From Bremerella volcania (lineage in GTDB: Bacteria > Planctomycetota > Planctomycetia > Pirellulales > Pirellulaceae): a stretch of DNA of 64,000 bases. The DNA lies in NCBI RefSeq assembly GCF_007748115.1, contig NZ_CP036289.1:1240001-1304000 (forward strand). The letters are read 5' to 3'. Both the position numbers and the translations under genes were made by a program. The notes below the pieces were generated by a model. The model was not told the DNA's origin, searched no databases, and saw only the letters and a list, made by a program, of their open reading frames with translations. Shown here in pieces: positions 20,608 through 29,000 of the stretch; the stretch's first letter is position 1; every line of letters begins with the position of its first letter.

Positions 20608-21363
20608 TTACTTCTTCGCTTCGGCGAGGATCTTTTTTCCTTCTTCGGGGCTGATCTCACGGATGAAGATATTGCGCCAGCGAATCTCGCCGCCGTGCGT
20701 TTGCAGCATGATTGGGCCGGTGGCAGGCAGTGGCTTGCTGCGGTCCCAGTAGTTTTCCATCACGGCGCCGTCGACGACCAGTTTGTCGTTGAGCCAAACC
20801 CAGGTTACGTCGCCGACCTGGCGAATGCGGACTTCGTTCCACTCACCGAACGGGCGATCGGCCACGACCAGCGGATCGCGGCCTGGGGCATCCACGGCGT
20901 TGTTCCACAAGCTGCCGGAGCCCAGATGGCGTTTGATATGGGGCTGCTCAGGATTGAAAGGGGTGGTGATGTCCCAGATCTGAACCTGAGGGGTGCCACG
21001 CAGGTAGATCCCGCTATCGGCCTTGGGGACCGTTTTGTAATCGATCAACAATTCGATGTCGCCGAAGTCTTTTTCGGTGGTGGCATACGGGCCGTGGCCG
21101 TCGTTGACCAGTTCCCCATTTTCAACCGTCCAGTGGTCGGCGAATTCCGCACGCTGCTGCTTGTGGTTTTCTTCTTTCTTCTCGCCAGTCAGCTTGGCCG
21201 ATTGGTGAGGGTTCAGACCGTACCAACCGGTAAGATCTTTGCCATTGAACAAGGCTTGGAAGCCTTCGGGCGGATCAACTTCCGCGGCATGGGCCGAAGC
21301 GACAATCATGGTTCCGGCGAGTGCCAGGACCAACAAGGATGCGCGATCGAACAGACGTTTCAT
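20608..21363 (-). CDS. DUF1080 secreted protein (3-keto-disaccharide hydrolase family)
   Basis: 251 aa from ATG 21363, chosen because GGAG lies 8 nt upstream. Signal peptide ending ASAHA. Concanavalin-like beta-sandwich typical of DUF1080: FQALFNGKDLTGWYGLNP near the start, SGIYLRGTPQVQIWD, and WNDVRI-like WNEVRIRQVGDVTWVWLNDK, ending IRWRNIFIREI. Members hydrolyse 3-keto-glycosides or bind them; catalytic residues cannot be named from this read. It sits opposite the arylsulfatase, consistent with polysaccharide use. Confidence 0.88.
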   Translation of the reverse strand: MKRLFDRASLLVLALAGTMIVASAHAAEVDPPEGFQALFNGKDLTGWYGLNPHQSAKLTGEKKEENHKQQRAEFADHWTVENGELVNDGHGPYATTEKDFGDIELLIDYKTVPKADSGIYLRGTPQVQIWDITTPFNPEQPHIKRHLGSGSLWNNAVDAPGRDPLVVADRPFGEWNEVRIRQVGDVTWVWLNDKLVVDGAVMENYWDRSKPLPATGPIMLQTHGGEIRWRNIFIREISPEEGKKILAEAKK

Positions 21364-21509
21364 GGTGTGCTCCAGAACAACGGTAGGGAGATTTGGTGAG
21401 GGCTCGTGGACGAGGGTGAAGCACAAGTATAGCCGAAAGAAAAGGGGAGTGGTGCCCCTTTCTTATGGGGGCAGCTGGAGCATTTCAACGGCATTCGGCG
21501 TTTTTGGGC

Positions 21510-22304
21510 TTACAGTCCCAGCACGTCGTTCATGTTGTACAGCCCCGGTTTTTTGCCGGCGGCGAACTTGGCCGCTTGCAGGGCTCCGGTGGCGTAGCAG
21601 TCGCGGTTGCTGGCTCGGACGGTCATTTCGATCGTTTCGCCGAGCAGGCCGAAGATGATGGTGTGTTCGCCGGGGTTGTCGCCGGTGCGGATCGCGTGGT
21701 AGGCGATTTCGTTGTGAGGGCGTGCACCGGGGCGACCTTCGCGGCCATGCACGAAATTGGTGATGCCCATCTTATTGGCGATCAGTTCACCGAACCGCAG
21801 GGCCGTACCGCTGGGGCTGTCTTCCTTGAAGCGGTGGTGACGCTCGAGGACCTCGACGTCGGCGCCGCCTGGGATGTCCTTGAGCGCTTCTGCGGCGATC
21901 TCGCACAGCTTCATGGTCAGGTTGACCGTCGTGCTCATGCTGGGTGCCCAGACGACCGGGATGACATTGGCGGCTTCGCGAATCTTGGCTTTGTGTTCTT
22001 CTTCCAGGCCGGTGGTTGCCATTACCAGGGCGGCTTTCGCGTCGACGGCCCGCTCGACGGCCGCATGCGCGCCGGCCGGAACGGAGAAGTCGATGATCGC
22101 GTCGTACTGGGCCGTCGTTTCCTCGACCAGGACGACGTCGAGCTCGCCAATACCGGCGACGATGCCGGCGTCTTGGCCGAACTTCGGATGGCCGCTGTAT
22201 TCGAAGCAGGCCACGATATCGAGGTCCTTATCTTCATTTCCCAGGGCAACCAGGCGTTGCCCCATGCGGCCGGCGGCTCCATTGATGGCGATTCGTGTGA
22301 CCAT
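21510..22304 (-). CDS. dapB: 4-hydroxy-tetrahydrodipicolinate reductase
   Basis: 264 aa, usual DapB length. NAD(P)-binding INGAAGRMGQ at ~7-16, substrate/catalytic motif LERHHRFKEDSPSGTA with His156/157 and Lys160. Catalyses the second committed step of lysine and diaminopimelate synthesis. Its upstream neighbour is thrC on the same strand, so the two aspartate-pathway genes may be co-transcribed through the repeat at 22327-22512. Ribosome site upstream is weak (GAAAG). Confidence 0.97.
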   Translation of the reverse strand: MVTRIAINGAAGRMGQRLVALGNEDKDLDIVACFEYSGHPKFGQDAGIVAGIGELDVVLVEETTAQYDAIIDFSVPAGAHAAVERAVDAKAALVMATTGLEEEHKAKIREAANVIPVVWAPSMSTTVNLTMKLCEIAAEALKDIPGGADVEVLERHHRFKEDSPSGTALRFGELIANKMGITNFVHGREGRPGARPHNEIAYHAIRTGDNPGEHTIIFGLLGETIEMTVRASNRDCYATGALQAAKFAAGKKPGLYNMNDVLGL

Positions 22305-22326
22305 GACTTGTTACTTTCGTGGATAT

Positions 22327-22512
22327 GGGTGCCATGTCCACGTGGGTGGGACATGCTCTCGCATCTTGTCCCCTCTCCCCTGCGGGGGCGAGGGTTAGGG
22401 CGAGGGGGTGAACTTTGTACCCGCTTCCCAACCCTCACCCTATCCCTCTCCCTTTGAAAGGGAGAGGGGACAAGACCGAGAACATGCCCACGCAGACGTG
22501 GGCATGGCACCC
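22327..22512. repeat. Composite inverted repeat between thrC and dapB
   Basis: About 186 bp built as C'-A-A'-C: a family C palindrome (22327-22355, inverted), a family A copy (22369-22408), an inverted family A copy (22431-22471), and a family C palindrome (22483-22512). The outer halves mirror each other (CTTGTCCCCTCTCC at one side, GGAGAGGGGACAAG at the other), so the whole could fold into one long stem. Confidence 0.8.
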
Positions 22513-22528
22513 GAGATTGTTTTTGCGT

Positions 22529-23929
22529 TTACCCGTACAGCTGAATTGCCTGAACGATGTCGTCCATGTCGTTCTTCACGGCGACGGCTCGGTTGGCGAA
22601 CGTGGCGCGTTTGACGCCGCGGCTGCCGAGCACCTTGTTGAACGTTTCCTGGTCGGTCGTGTGGTAGGCGACCGTGGCGTTAGGGTCTTTCAACTGGTGA
22701 CCGGTCAGGACGCACACGACGCGGTCGCTGGGGGCGATGATTCCTTGCTCGCGAAGAATCTTCGCGCCGGCGACGCTCGCGGCACTGGCTGGTTCGCAGC
22801 CGATACCACCGGCACCGACCTGGCTCTTGGCGTCCATGATCTCTTGATCGGAAACCTGACGCACGACCCCGTCGCAGTCGTTTAGTGCCCGAAGGCACTT
22901 GTGCAAGTTGACCGGGCGGTTGATCTCGATGGCGCTGGCCAGCGTCGAAGCTTTCCGCTGTTCTTCGTCCATCTTCTTGTAGTAGTCGCCGATGGTCTCG
23001 CGCGGGTAATGGCCGTCGTTCCAGCGAACGTCGTGGTTGTTGTACAGCTGGTCGAGCGTATCGGCACCGCTGGCGTTGATGACGGCCAGGCGTGGGATGC
23101 GACTGATCAGGCCCAGTTCTTTCAGTTCGGCGAAGGCCTTACCAAAGGCGCTGCTGTTGCCGAGGTTACCGCCGGGGACAACGATCCAATCGGGCGGCTC
23201 CCACTGAAGCGCTTCCAGCACGCGGAACATGACCGACTTCTGACCTTCCAGGCGGAAGGGGTTCACGCTGTTGACCAGGTAGATGCCCATGTCTTTGCTG
23301 ACTTCCTTGACGCGGGCCATCGCGTCGTCGAAGTCTCCAGCGATCTGCAGGGTCAGCGCGCCGTAGTCGAGGGCCTGGGATAGCTTGCCGTACGAGATCT
23401 TCCCACTGCCGATGAAGATGACGGCCTTCATCAGGCGGGTCACGCTACAGTACATGGCCAGCGAGGCACTGGTGTTGCCGGTCGAAGCACACGCGGCTCG
23501 CTTGGCACCCACCATGCGGGCATGCGTGAACGCGGCGGTCATGCCGTTGTCTTTGAAGCTGCCACTGGGGTTCATTCCTTCGTATTGCAGATGGAGCTTG
23601 CCGGGATCGAGCCCGACGAACTTGCCGACGTGGTCGGTCTGCTGCAGAAGCGTCTGTCCTTCGCCCAGCGTGACGATCTGCTCATCGGTGGCGTATGGGA
23701 ACAGCGAACGGAATCGCCAGACGCCGCTGAAATTGAGCGGATTGGTTCGCTTGGCCCAGTTGGCTTCGATGTTCTTCCACGTTTTCGGGGGTGCGCAGCG
23801 ATCCCAATCGTAGGCGATATCGAGCAAATCACCGCACTTAGGACAGGCAACGAGAACTTGGGATAAATCGTACGTCTGGCCGCACTCGGGCGAGATGCAG
23901 CGCTGAAAGGCAGCAGGAGTCGTGGTCAC
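22529..23929 (-). CDS. thrC: Threonine synthase
   Basis: 466 aa. N-terminal zinc-ribbon-like CISPEC at 11-16 and CPKC at 29-32. PLP lysine K126 in [11 protein letters not shown]. Later PLP/phosphate blocks [29 protein letters not shown] and the C-terminal [16 protein letters not shown] are typical of the long threonine synthases. It turns phosphohomoserine into threonine. A start ATG at 23929 precedes MTTTPAAF. The downstream composite repeat lies before dapB. Confidence 0.95.
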   Translation of the reverse strand: MTTTPAAFQRCISPECGQTYDLSQVLVACPKCGDLLDIAYDWDRCAPPKTWKNIEANWAKRTNPLNFSGVWRFRSLFPYATDEQIVTLGEGQTLLQQTDHVGKFVGLDPGKLHLQYEGMNPSGSFKDNGMTAAFTHARMVGAKRAACASTGNTSASLAMYCSVTRLMKAVIFIGSGKISYGKLSQALDYGALTLQIAGDFDDAMARVKEVSKDMGIYLVNSVNPFRLEGQKSVMFRVLEALQWEPPDWIVVPGGNLGNSSAFGKAFAELKELGLISRIPRLAVINASGADTLDQLYNNHDVRWNDGHYPRETIGDYYKKMDEEQRKASTLASAIEINRPVNLHKCLRALNDCDGVVRQVSDQEIMDAKSQVGAGGIGCEPASAASVAGAKILREQGIIAPSDRVVCVLTGHQLKDPNATVAYHTTDQETFNKVLGSRGVKRATFANRAVAVKNDMDDIVQAIQLYG

Positions 23930-24135
23930 GCTTTGAATTGCTTATTGTCAAAGGGTTTCAGGTGGTCACGGGAGACGCGTCGCCGCGCCGCAGTTTGCCC
24001 GAATTGTTTGTGCTCCCTTGAGTTTAGAACACGGTAGCGATTCTACCGGAGGGGAGTGTCATTAGAAAAGAACGGTTCGGGGGGAAATAACCGTATTGGG
24101 CGCAGTCTAAGAGGCGCTCCCGGCACAAACGCAGG

Positions 24136-24339
24136 TCATATTGAGGCGACCAACTGCGGTATCATGATGAAAATGAGGGTTAAACCCACGCTAAATGCAA
24201 CGATTAAGAGTTTGCTGGATTTCCACGTCGATACACGAGCCTTGGCGGAAGACTCTTCATGGAGGGTTTCCTGCAAGCGATCCGAAAGGATTGCCAGAAG
24301 CAAGGTCGTACCGACAAAAACGATCGCGAATTGCAACAT
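24136..24339 (-). CDS. Small two-helix membrane protein (twin 1)
   Basis: 67 aa from ATG 24339 (an upstream extension to 24417 is possible but lacks an obvious signal). Two membrane helices: MLQFAIVFVGTTLLLAILSD and LLIVAFSVGLTLIFIMIPQL, joined by a hydrophilic KARVSTWKSSK loop, ending QLVASI. Pattern and length match the second protein at 24623-24826, so they look like tandem paralogues. Function unknown; likely inner membrane. Confidence 0.6.
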   Translation of the reverse strand: MLQFAIVFVGTTLLLAILSDRLQETLHEESSAKARVSTWKSSKLLIVAFSVGLTLIFIMIPQLVASI

Positions 24340-24622
24340 TTCAGAGAGTTCCCACGTAAGCGGACTCGAATCGAGAGAGCATTTGCTTGCCCGTCTCAAT
24401 GCAATCAGCGCGCCCACTGCAGATTTCTTTTTTTCAAAGCGAAAACTGGAGGAGGCAGGCAGAATTGGTGACCAACTGCACGCAGAGTCTGTGCAACAAT
24501 CGAACAGGTTTCATGGCGCCAACGACATCGAGGTGGTTTGAACACGATCAAGGCCGTCGCAAATTGCGATCGTGGTATCACATTGAGTGAGAAACGTTTG
24601 ATGCAAGATCAGAGGGCGCCAA

Positions 24623-24826
24623 TTAAAGGGACGCGATGATCCACGGCAACGTGGCGCAAAGCAGCGTGATGATGCCGCCGACGGCGGCCAGAGCGATTCG
24701 CGTGGTGGTCTTGGAGAAAGGCTCTCCATTCGGGGAGCGCGGAGGAACAAAGAGCTCACGAACTGCGTTGCCTACAATCGCCAAAAGAATGGCTAAGGCT
24801 ACCGTAATCAATATCAGGTGAAGCAT
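24623..24826 (-). CDS. Small two-helix membrane protein (twin 2)
   Basis: 67 aa with GGAGT 9 nt before the ATG. Helices LHLILITVALAILLAIVGNA and TRIALAAVGGIITLLCATLP, linked by a PPRSPNGEP loop, ending PWIIASL. Aligns with twin 1 at the start (ML.[LF]) and at the end (P.[IL][IV]ASL/I), which supports duplication. Function unknown. Confidence 0.65.
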   Translation of the reverse strand: MLHLILITVALAILLAIVGNAVRELFVPPRSPNGEPFSKTTTRIALAAVGGIITLLCATLPWIIASL

Positions 24827-25064
24827 GGCCAGCGCACTCCAGACCGAATATCTCGCGATCCTGGCGTCATTCCATTAACCCCCACTTTTGGCGAGTGTCC
24901 ATTTTGCGCTTTTTGCGAGTTAGAGTGCAATCCAAAAAAATTGCTTAACCCGGAAATTGATGGGATTAAGTTTGACCGTTTCCTAACATAAGCCCTAAAC
25001 TAAAAATTCTGCACATTGCCCAGGCAATTTTGGCAATGTGGGGCCCAAAATCACGAGGCAAGTC

Positions 25065-25475
25065 ATGGGAAATACACGCAGTAGCAAAGGAGCTTACTCG
25101 AAGAGCGAGGCCGAGCCCTATCTGGAAAAGCTAAAGCTATTGCGAGCGCGGATGGTCGGCGATACGAACTATCTCGCGGATTCTGCTCTGAAACGCACGC
25201 GAAGCGACGCGGCCGGCGATCTCTCGAAAATGCCCATTCACATGGCGGATATCGGGTCGGACAATTACGAGCAAGAGTTCTCTTTAAATCTCTTGGCGGC
25301 CGAGCAGGTAACCTTGGCGGAGATCGATTCTGCCCTGGCCAGAATTGAATCAGGCGAGTATGGTGCTTGCGTCGAGTGTGGACAACGCATCAAAAAGTCG
25401 CGACTCAATGCCATCCCCTTCACCCACTACTGTATCGACTGTGCCAGCGCGCGAGACCAAGAAAGCCGCGGATAG
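25065..25475 (+). CDS. DksA/TraR-type zinc finger protein
   Basis: 136 aa from ATG 25065 with CGAGG upstream. C-terminal four-Cys finger CVECGQRIKKSRLNAIPFTH then YCIDC, preceded by the usual helix AEQVTLAEIDSALARIESGEYG. The N-terminal half is a long charged coiled region. DksA-type proteins enter the RNA polymerase secondary channel to modulate transcription; this one lacks clear evidence for which acidic tip residues it uses, so a regulator call is by fold only. It overlaps the following lspA frame by 68 bp if that starts at 25408. Confidence 0.85.
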   Translation: MGNTRSSKGAYSKSEAEPYLEKLKLLRARMVGDTNYLADSALKRTRSDAAGDLSKMPIHMADIGSDNYEQEFSLNLLAAEQVTLAEIDSALARIESGEYGACVECGQRIKKSRLNAIPFTHYCIDCASARDQESRG

Positions 25476-26010
25476 CCTGGGTGCTGTTCCCTTCAGCCGT
25501 TACGTACTTTTCTTTACGTTGGCCATCGTGGGATGTGGTATCGACCTGTGGAGCAAGTGGGCTGTGTTCGCCTGGCTCGGCATGCCCGGCCAGAATCGCT
25601 ATTACTGGTTCATCGAACCCTACGTCGGATTTCAAACATCCCTTAATGAGGGAGCGCTATTTGGACTAGGGCAAGGGTACACTCCGGTATTTGCCGTGTT
25701 CTCCGTCGTCGCTGCGTTGGGCATTTTGTTCTGGCTATTCGTGGCCAAAGCCGCCCATGACGCGATCCTGACGACCGCGCTGGGGCTGATCACCGGCGGC
25801 ATCTTTGGCAACCTGTACGATCGCCTGGGGATCTGGGGACAGCCAGCAGTGCGTGACTTCATTCTCTTCCGCTACAACGACCATTACGTTTGGCCAAACT
25901 TCAATATCGCGGATGCTCTGTTGGTGTGCGGCGCGATCTTGATGCTGTGGCACTCCGTATTCGTTAGTACTGCATCTAAAAACGACGCTGCCCCTAGCGA
26001 TCCTACCTAG
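25408..26010 (+). CDS. lspA: Lipoprotein signal peptidase
   Basis: About 200 aa from ATG 25408; a GTG near 25438 would shorten it and reduce the overlap with the zinc-finger gene. Four membrane segments. Catalytic Asp blocks: GGIFGNLYDR followed by VRDFIL, and NFNIADALL; SLNEGALFG is the conserved N-terminal loop. It removes signal peptides from prolipoproteins in the inner membrane, supporting the lipoproteins at 3.1 and 18.4 kb. Ends with a charged tail (TASKNDAAPSDPT). Confidence 0.93.
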   Translation: MPSPSPTTVSTVPARETKKAADSLGAVPFSRYVLFFTLAIVGCGIDLWSKWAVFAWLGMPGQNRYYWFIEPYVGFQTSLNEGALFGLGQGYTPVFAVFSVVAALGILFWLFVAKAAHDAILTTALGLITGGIFGNLYDRLGIWGQPAVRDFILFRYNDHYVWPNFNIADALLVCGAILMLWHSVFVSTASKNDAAPSDPT

Positions 26011-26541
26011 TCGCAAGGTGGGCATCTTCCCGTTATCGGAACTTCTGGGCGAGATAACCTTTCGTCGGCTCGCCCGGAATCGGTGCGTCTGAGAAGTGCT
26101 GTTGAAATAGTTGCCATAATGTCAGATCGATGGCCATTAATGCGGCCACAGGGGGGCTTGCCTGACATTTGAACAGGGGGAAGCGCTAAGAATTCGAATG
26201 AAAATCCTCCGTTAATCTATCTTTTCTATTGAAACCCCTATGATTTGGGTGTAACTTTCATTTTTACCGCATGTGGGGTGTAAGTAATAAGATCAGCGAA
26301 GTGATGAAATTTGCATTTCGGGGCTTGTTTGCCTCTGCCAGTTGCACATCCTTGGTTGTGACCTTCTCGTCATCTGAGTTGCTTGTGGGGAAGGCGAACT
26401 CAGAGCACGTCGCGTCGCGTTAGTTCGTTGGTTATCGGGGAAATTACGACGTCGCTGGTGAGATACGCATCGATGTAATCGAAACGAAATGTTACCGCGC
26501 GTCCGAACTAAAGTCGTTCCATCTTACAAGAGGGCAGTGGA
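26011..26541. other. Intergenic gap before the Rrf2 gene
   Basis: About 530 bp. I see no gene, tRNA-like fold or convincing terminator. The stretch is AT-richer than the flanking genes. It must hold the Rrf2 promoter, but no consensus element is plain. Confidence 0.5.
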
Positions 26542-27054
26542 ATGAAACTTTCGCGAACCGTCGCCTATGCATTGCAAGCGACCATGCAGTTAGCCGTGTC
26601 CGATTCAGACACGCCAGTTCCATGCAGCCAGATTGCATCCAAAGGGGACATGCCAGAGCGGTTTTTGCTTCAAGTCCTACGCAGTTTGGTCAATCACGGG
26701 GTGCTGCGCAGCACGCGCGGCGTTGATGGGGGATACATGTTGATTCGATCCCCTGACGAGATTTCACTCCTTGACGTCATCGAGGCGATCGAAGGTCCTT
26801 TGGATTCAAAGCTGCCGCTTCCGGCAGCCCCAGAGGACTTCACCCAGCAGAACCTGCAAAAGGCTTTGCAAGAGGTCACCGCGACGGCACGCAAGCAGCT
26901 GGATTCGATCAAGATTTCACAGCTAATCCAGGCACCGGCTGCGGAAGCGGATGACGAAGTGTCGTCGGATGCTGACGTGTCGCTCACGCCATCGCACACG
27001 CGAGCATTGAGCGGAGCCATGCCAGAAGCAACAACACGCGCCCATTCGGCTTGA
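26542..27054 (+). CDS. Rrf2-family transcription regulator lacking cluster cysteines
   Basis: 170 aa. Winged-helix N-terminus MKLSRTVAYALQATMQLAV, then DMPERFLLQVLRSLVNHGVLRSTRGVDGGY and ISLLDVIEAIEGP, the Rrf2 core. Iron-sulfur members such as IscR have three conserved cysteines around residue 90-105; here the only cysteine is Cys28, so it probably does not bind the usual cluster. C-terminal half is Glu/Asp/Ser-rich and unstructured. GAGGGCAGTGG supplies the ribosome site. Target genes are unknown. Confidence 0.88.
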   Translation: MKLSRTVAYALQATMQLAVSDSDTPVPCSQIASKGDMPERFLLQVLRSLVNHGVLRSTRGVDGGYMLIRSPDEISLLDVIEAIEGPLDSKLPLPAAPEDFTQQNLQKALQEVTATARKQLDSIKISQLIQAPAAEADDEVSSDADVSLTPSHTRALSGAMPEATTRAHSA

Positions 27055-27139
27055 TATAGCGTGTTAGTGGTTGACGGGCATGAACGTTCGGTGAAGCCGT
27101 TTCGGGGGCTTGTTCCCTGCGCCTAGCCGATCTATTCTC

Positions 27140-27958
27140 ATGTCCATGAACAACTCACACAGCGATCTTGAAAAGCGTTTGGAAACAGCACGCCGTCTGG
27201 CTCGTGTGGCCGGGAAAAGCACGTTGGAGCACTTCCAACGTGCTGATCTTTCTTTCGAAAAGAAGGAAGATGCTTCCCCGGTTACCGTTGCCGACCAGAA
27301 TGCGGAAAAGATTATCCGTAAAGGCCTTAAGGACGAATTCCCCGACGATGGAATCATTGGCGAGGAGTTCGGTAGCGAAGAAGGCTCGACCGGATACAAC
27401 TGGATCGTCGATCCGATCGACGGTACCAAGGCTTTTATCGCCGGCGTGCCCCTTTTCGGAACCATGATCGGGGTCGAAAAGGACGGAAAGTCTCGCCTGG
27501 GGGTCGTTTACATTCCCGGGCTCGACGAAATGATCTCGGCCTCGGAAGGTCAGGGAGCGTGGTACGAACGCCCGCACCACGACCCCATTCGTGCTCAGGT
27601 CAACAAGACTCCCAAGCTGGCCGACGGGGTGATGGTGACCAGCCAGGTAAGCACTTTCAACAAACGAAATGCGACCCAGGGCTTCCTAGAGCTTGAGGAA
27701 AGGTCTTTTGTGACCAGGACTTGGGGCGATTGCTACGGCTACATGCTCGTCGCCACCGGGCGTGCGGTCTGCATGATCGACCCGATGATGAGCATCTGGG
27801 ACGCAGCCGCTTTGCAGCCAATCATGGAGGAAGCTGGCGGGACGTTCACCAGCTGGACCGGCGAATCAACCATCTACAGCGGTGACGGGATTGGGACCAA
27901 CGGCCTGGTACTCGAGGAAATCCTGGAAGTTTGCCGTAAATATCCGATGCCGCAGTAG
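27140..27958 (+). CDS. Inositol-monophosphatase-family phosphatase, histidinol-phosphatase-like
   Basis: About 272 aa from ATG 27140 (ATG 27146 also possible; a TTG at 27110 is less likely). Metal-binding motif IVDPIDGTKAF and EEFGSE upstream, then TWGDCYGYMLVATGRA and IDPMMSIWDAAALQPI, matching the HisN type of the family. HisN catalyses the histidinol-phosphate phosphatase step; related members act on inositol phosphate or PAP, so the substrate is inferred. Cytosolic. No his operon genes nearby. Confidence 0.85.
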   Translation: MSMNNSHSDLEKRLETARRLARVAGKSTLEHFQRADLSFEKKEDASPVTVADQNAEKIIRKGLKDEFPDDGIIGEEFGSEEGSTGYNWIVDPIDGTKAFIAGVPLFGTMIGVEKDGKSRLGVVYIPGLDEMISASEGQGAWYERPHHDPIRAQVNKTPKLADGVMVTSQVSTFNKRNATQGFLELEERSFVTRTWGDCYGYMLVATGRAVCMIDPMMSIWDAAALQPIMEEAGGTFTSWTGESTIYSGDGIGTNGLVLEEILEVCRKYPMPQ

Positions 27959-28059
27959 CAGCGGTTCATTTTTCTCAGCACCTTGCGGGCCGGGTCACAT
28001 CTCGGTAAACTGGTCCGTTTCGTATCAAGCATTCGACGACCGTCTAGGAGTCGCTGGCA

Positions 28060-28335
28060 ATGGCCAACGTGTGTGAAATTTGTGGCAAGGGCCACAGCAT
28101 GGGCAATAAGGTTACCCTCCGTGGTAAGGCGAAGTACCTGGGCGGTGTCGGTACCAAGATCACGGGCATCACGCGTCGTAAGTTCAAGCCGAACTTGCAA
28201 ACCGCCAAAGCCGTTATGCCCAATGGCGAACACAAGAAGCTGAAGGTTTGCACCCAGTGCATCCGTAGCGGCTACGTGAAGAAGGTCGTGCGTCATCGCC
28301 CCTTCAAGCTCCCTTCGGAAGAGCGCGGCCGCTAA
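28060..28335 (+). CDS. rpmB: 50S ribosomal protein L28
   Basis: 91 aa, zinc-binding form with CEIC at 5-8 and CTQC later; conserved GNKVTLRGKAKYLGGVG and ITRRKFKPNLQ. Cytoplasmic large-subunit protein. It stands before gatC with a family A repeat between. Confidence 0.96.
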   Translation: MANVCEICGKGHSMGNKVTLRGKAKYLGGVGTKITGITRRKFKPNLQTAKAVMPNGEHKKLKVCTQCIRSGYVKKVVRHRPFKLPSEERGR

Positions 28336-28362
28336 GGCCAGCTTTGTCCTTACTCTTTTCCG

Positions 28363-28401
28363 GTCCCCTCGCCCCTGAGGGGAGAGGGTTAGGGTGAGGG
28401 G
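28363..28401. repeat. Palindromic repeat family A, copy 5
   Basis: TCCCCTCGCCCCTGAGGGG, then GAGAGGG and TTAGGGTGAGGGG. Same orientation as copy 1, located between rpmB and gatC. Confidence 0.8.
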
Positions 28402-28432
28402 TTTCTCTTGTAGCTAACGCTGGAGAAGTTCG

Positions 28433-28726
28433 ATGTCCTCGTTGACCCGAGAAGAAGTCGAAAAGGTTTCGCTGCTGGCACGTTTGCGTCTGTCGGAAGA
28501 AGAACTCTCGACGATGACCGAGCAAATGAGCCAGATCGTCAGCTACGTCGAGCTTCTTGAAGAAGTCAACACCGACGACGTCGAGCCGATGGCTCACGCG
28601 GTCGAACAGCACAATATCTTTGCCGAAGATGCCGAGCACGAGTCGCTGCCACGCGACGCTGCGTTGGCCAATGCCCCGAAGCGGGACGACGAGTGCTTCC
28701 GCGTTCCAGCCGTTTTGGGCGACTAG
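28433..28726 (+). CDS. gatC: Asp/Glu-tRNA amidotransferase subunit C
   Basis: 97 aa. LTREEVEKVSLLARLRLSEEE start, then EEVNTDDVEPMAHAVE and LPRDAALANAPKRDDECFRVP, the GatC signature. Wraps around GatA and GatB. Start ATG 28433. The next gene, gatA, starts 274 bp later after a tandem repeat. Confidence 0.95.
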   Translation: MSSLTREEVEKVSLLARLRLSEEELSTMTEQMSQIVSYVELLEEVNTDDVEPMAHAVEQHNIFAEDAEHESLPRDAALANAPKRDDECFRVPAVLGD

Positions 28727-28729
28727 ACA

Positions 28730-28771
28730 ACGGTGCCGAAATCACGGTGCCTGAATCACGGTGCCTGAATC
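28730..28771. repeat. Tandem 14-bp repeat, three units
   Basis: Three units of ACGGTGCC[GT][AG]AATC in a row; the second and third are identical. It begins 4 bp past the gatC stop. A 14-bp period is not coding. The rest of the 274-bp gap to gatA shows nothing clear. Confidence 0.75.
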
Positions 28772-29000
28772 ATGACCCTCGATATCGGTGTGCACCTCGG
28801 TGCTGCGTCTGATCGAATCGGTCACCTTCTCGTTTGGTAATCGCTCCAACTTCTCTGCTGGATTGCCCCTTACGACGGCTAGTCAACTACGGCGAATTCC
28901 GCCATCATAGGCATTGAATTTAGTCAACTTGTACATAATTCAATGACGATCTAATTCGGCTTGTCCGCACCACTGACGGAAAGAAAAGGCAAAACGCACG

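Noticed and set aside
24056-24541. 161-codon plus-strand frame opposite the small membrane protein
   Set aside because: The minus-strand twin proteins have clear membrane helices and match each other; the plus frame has neither.
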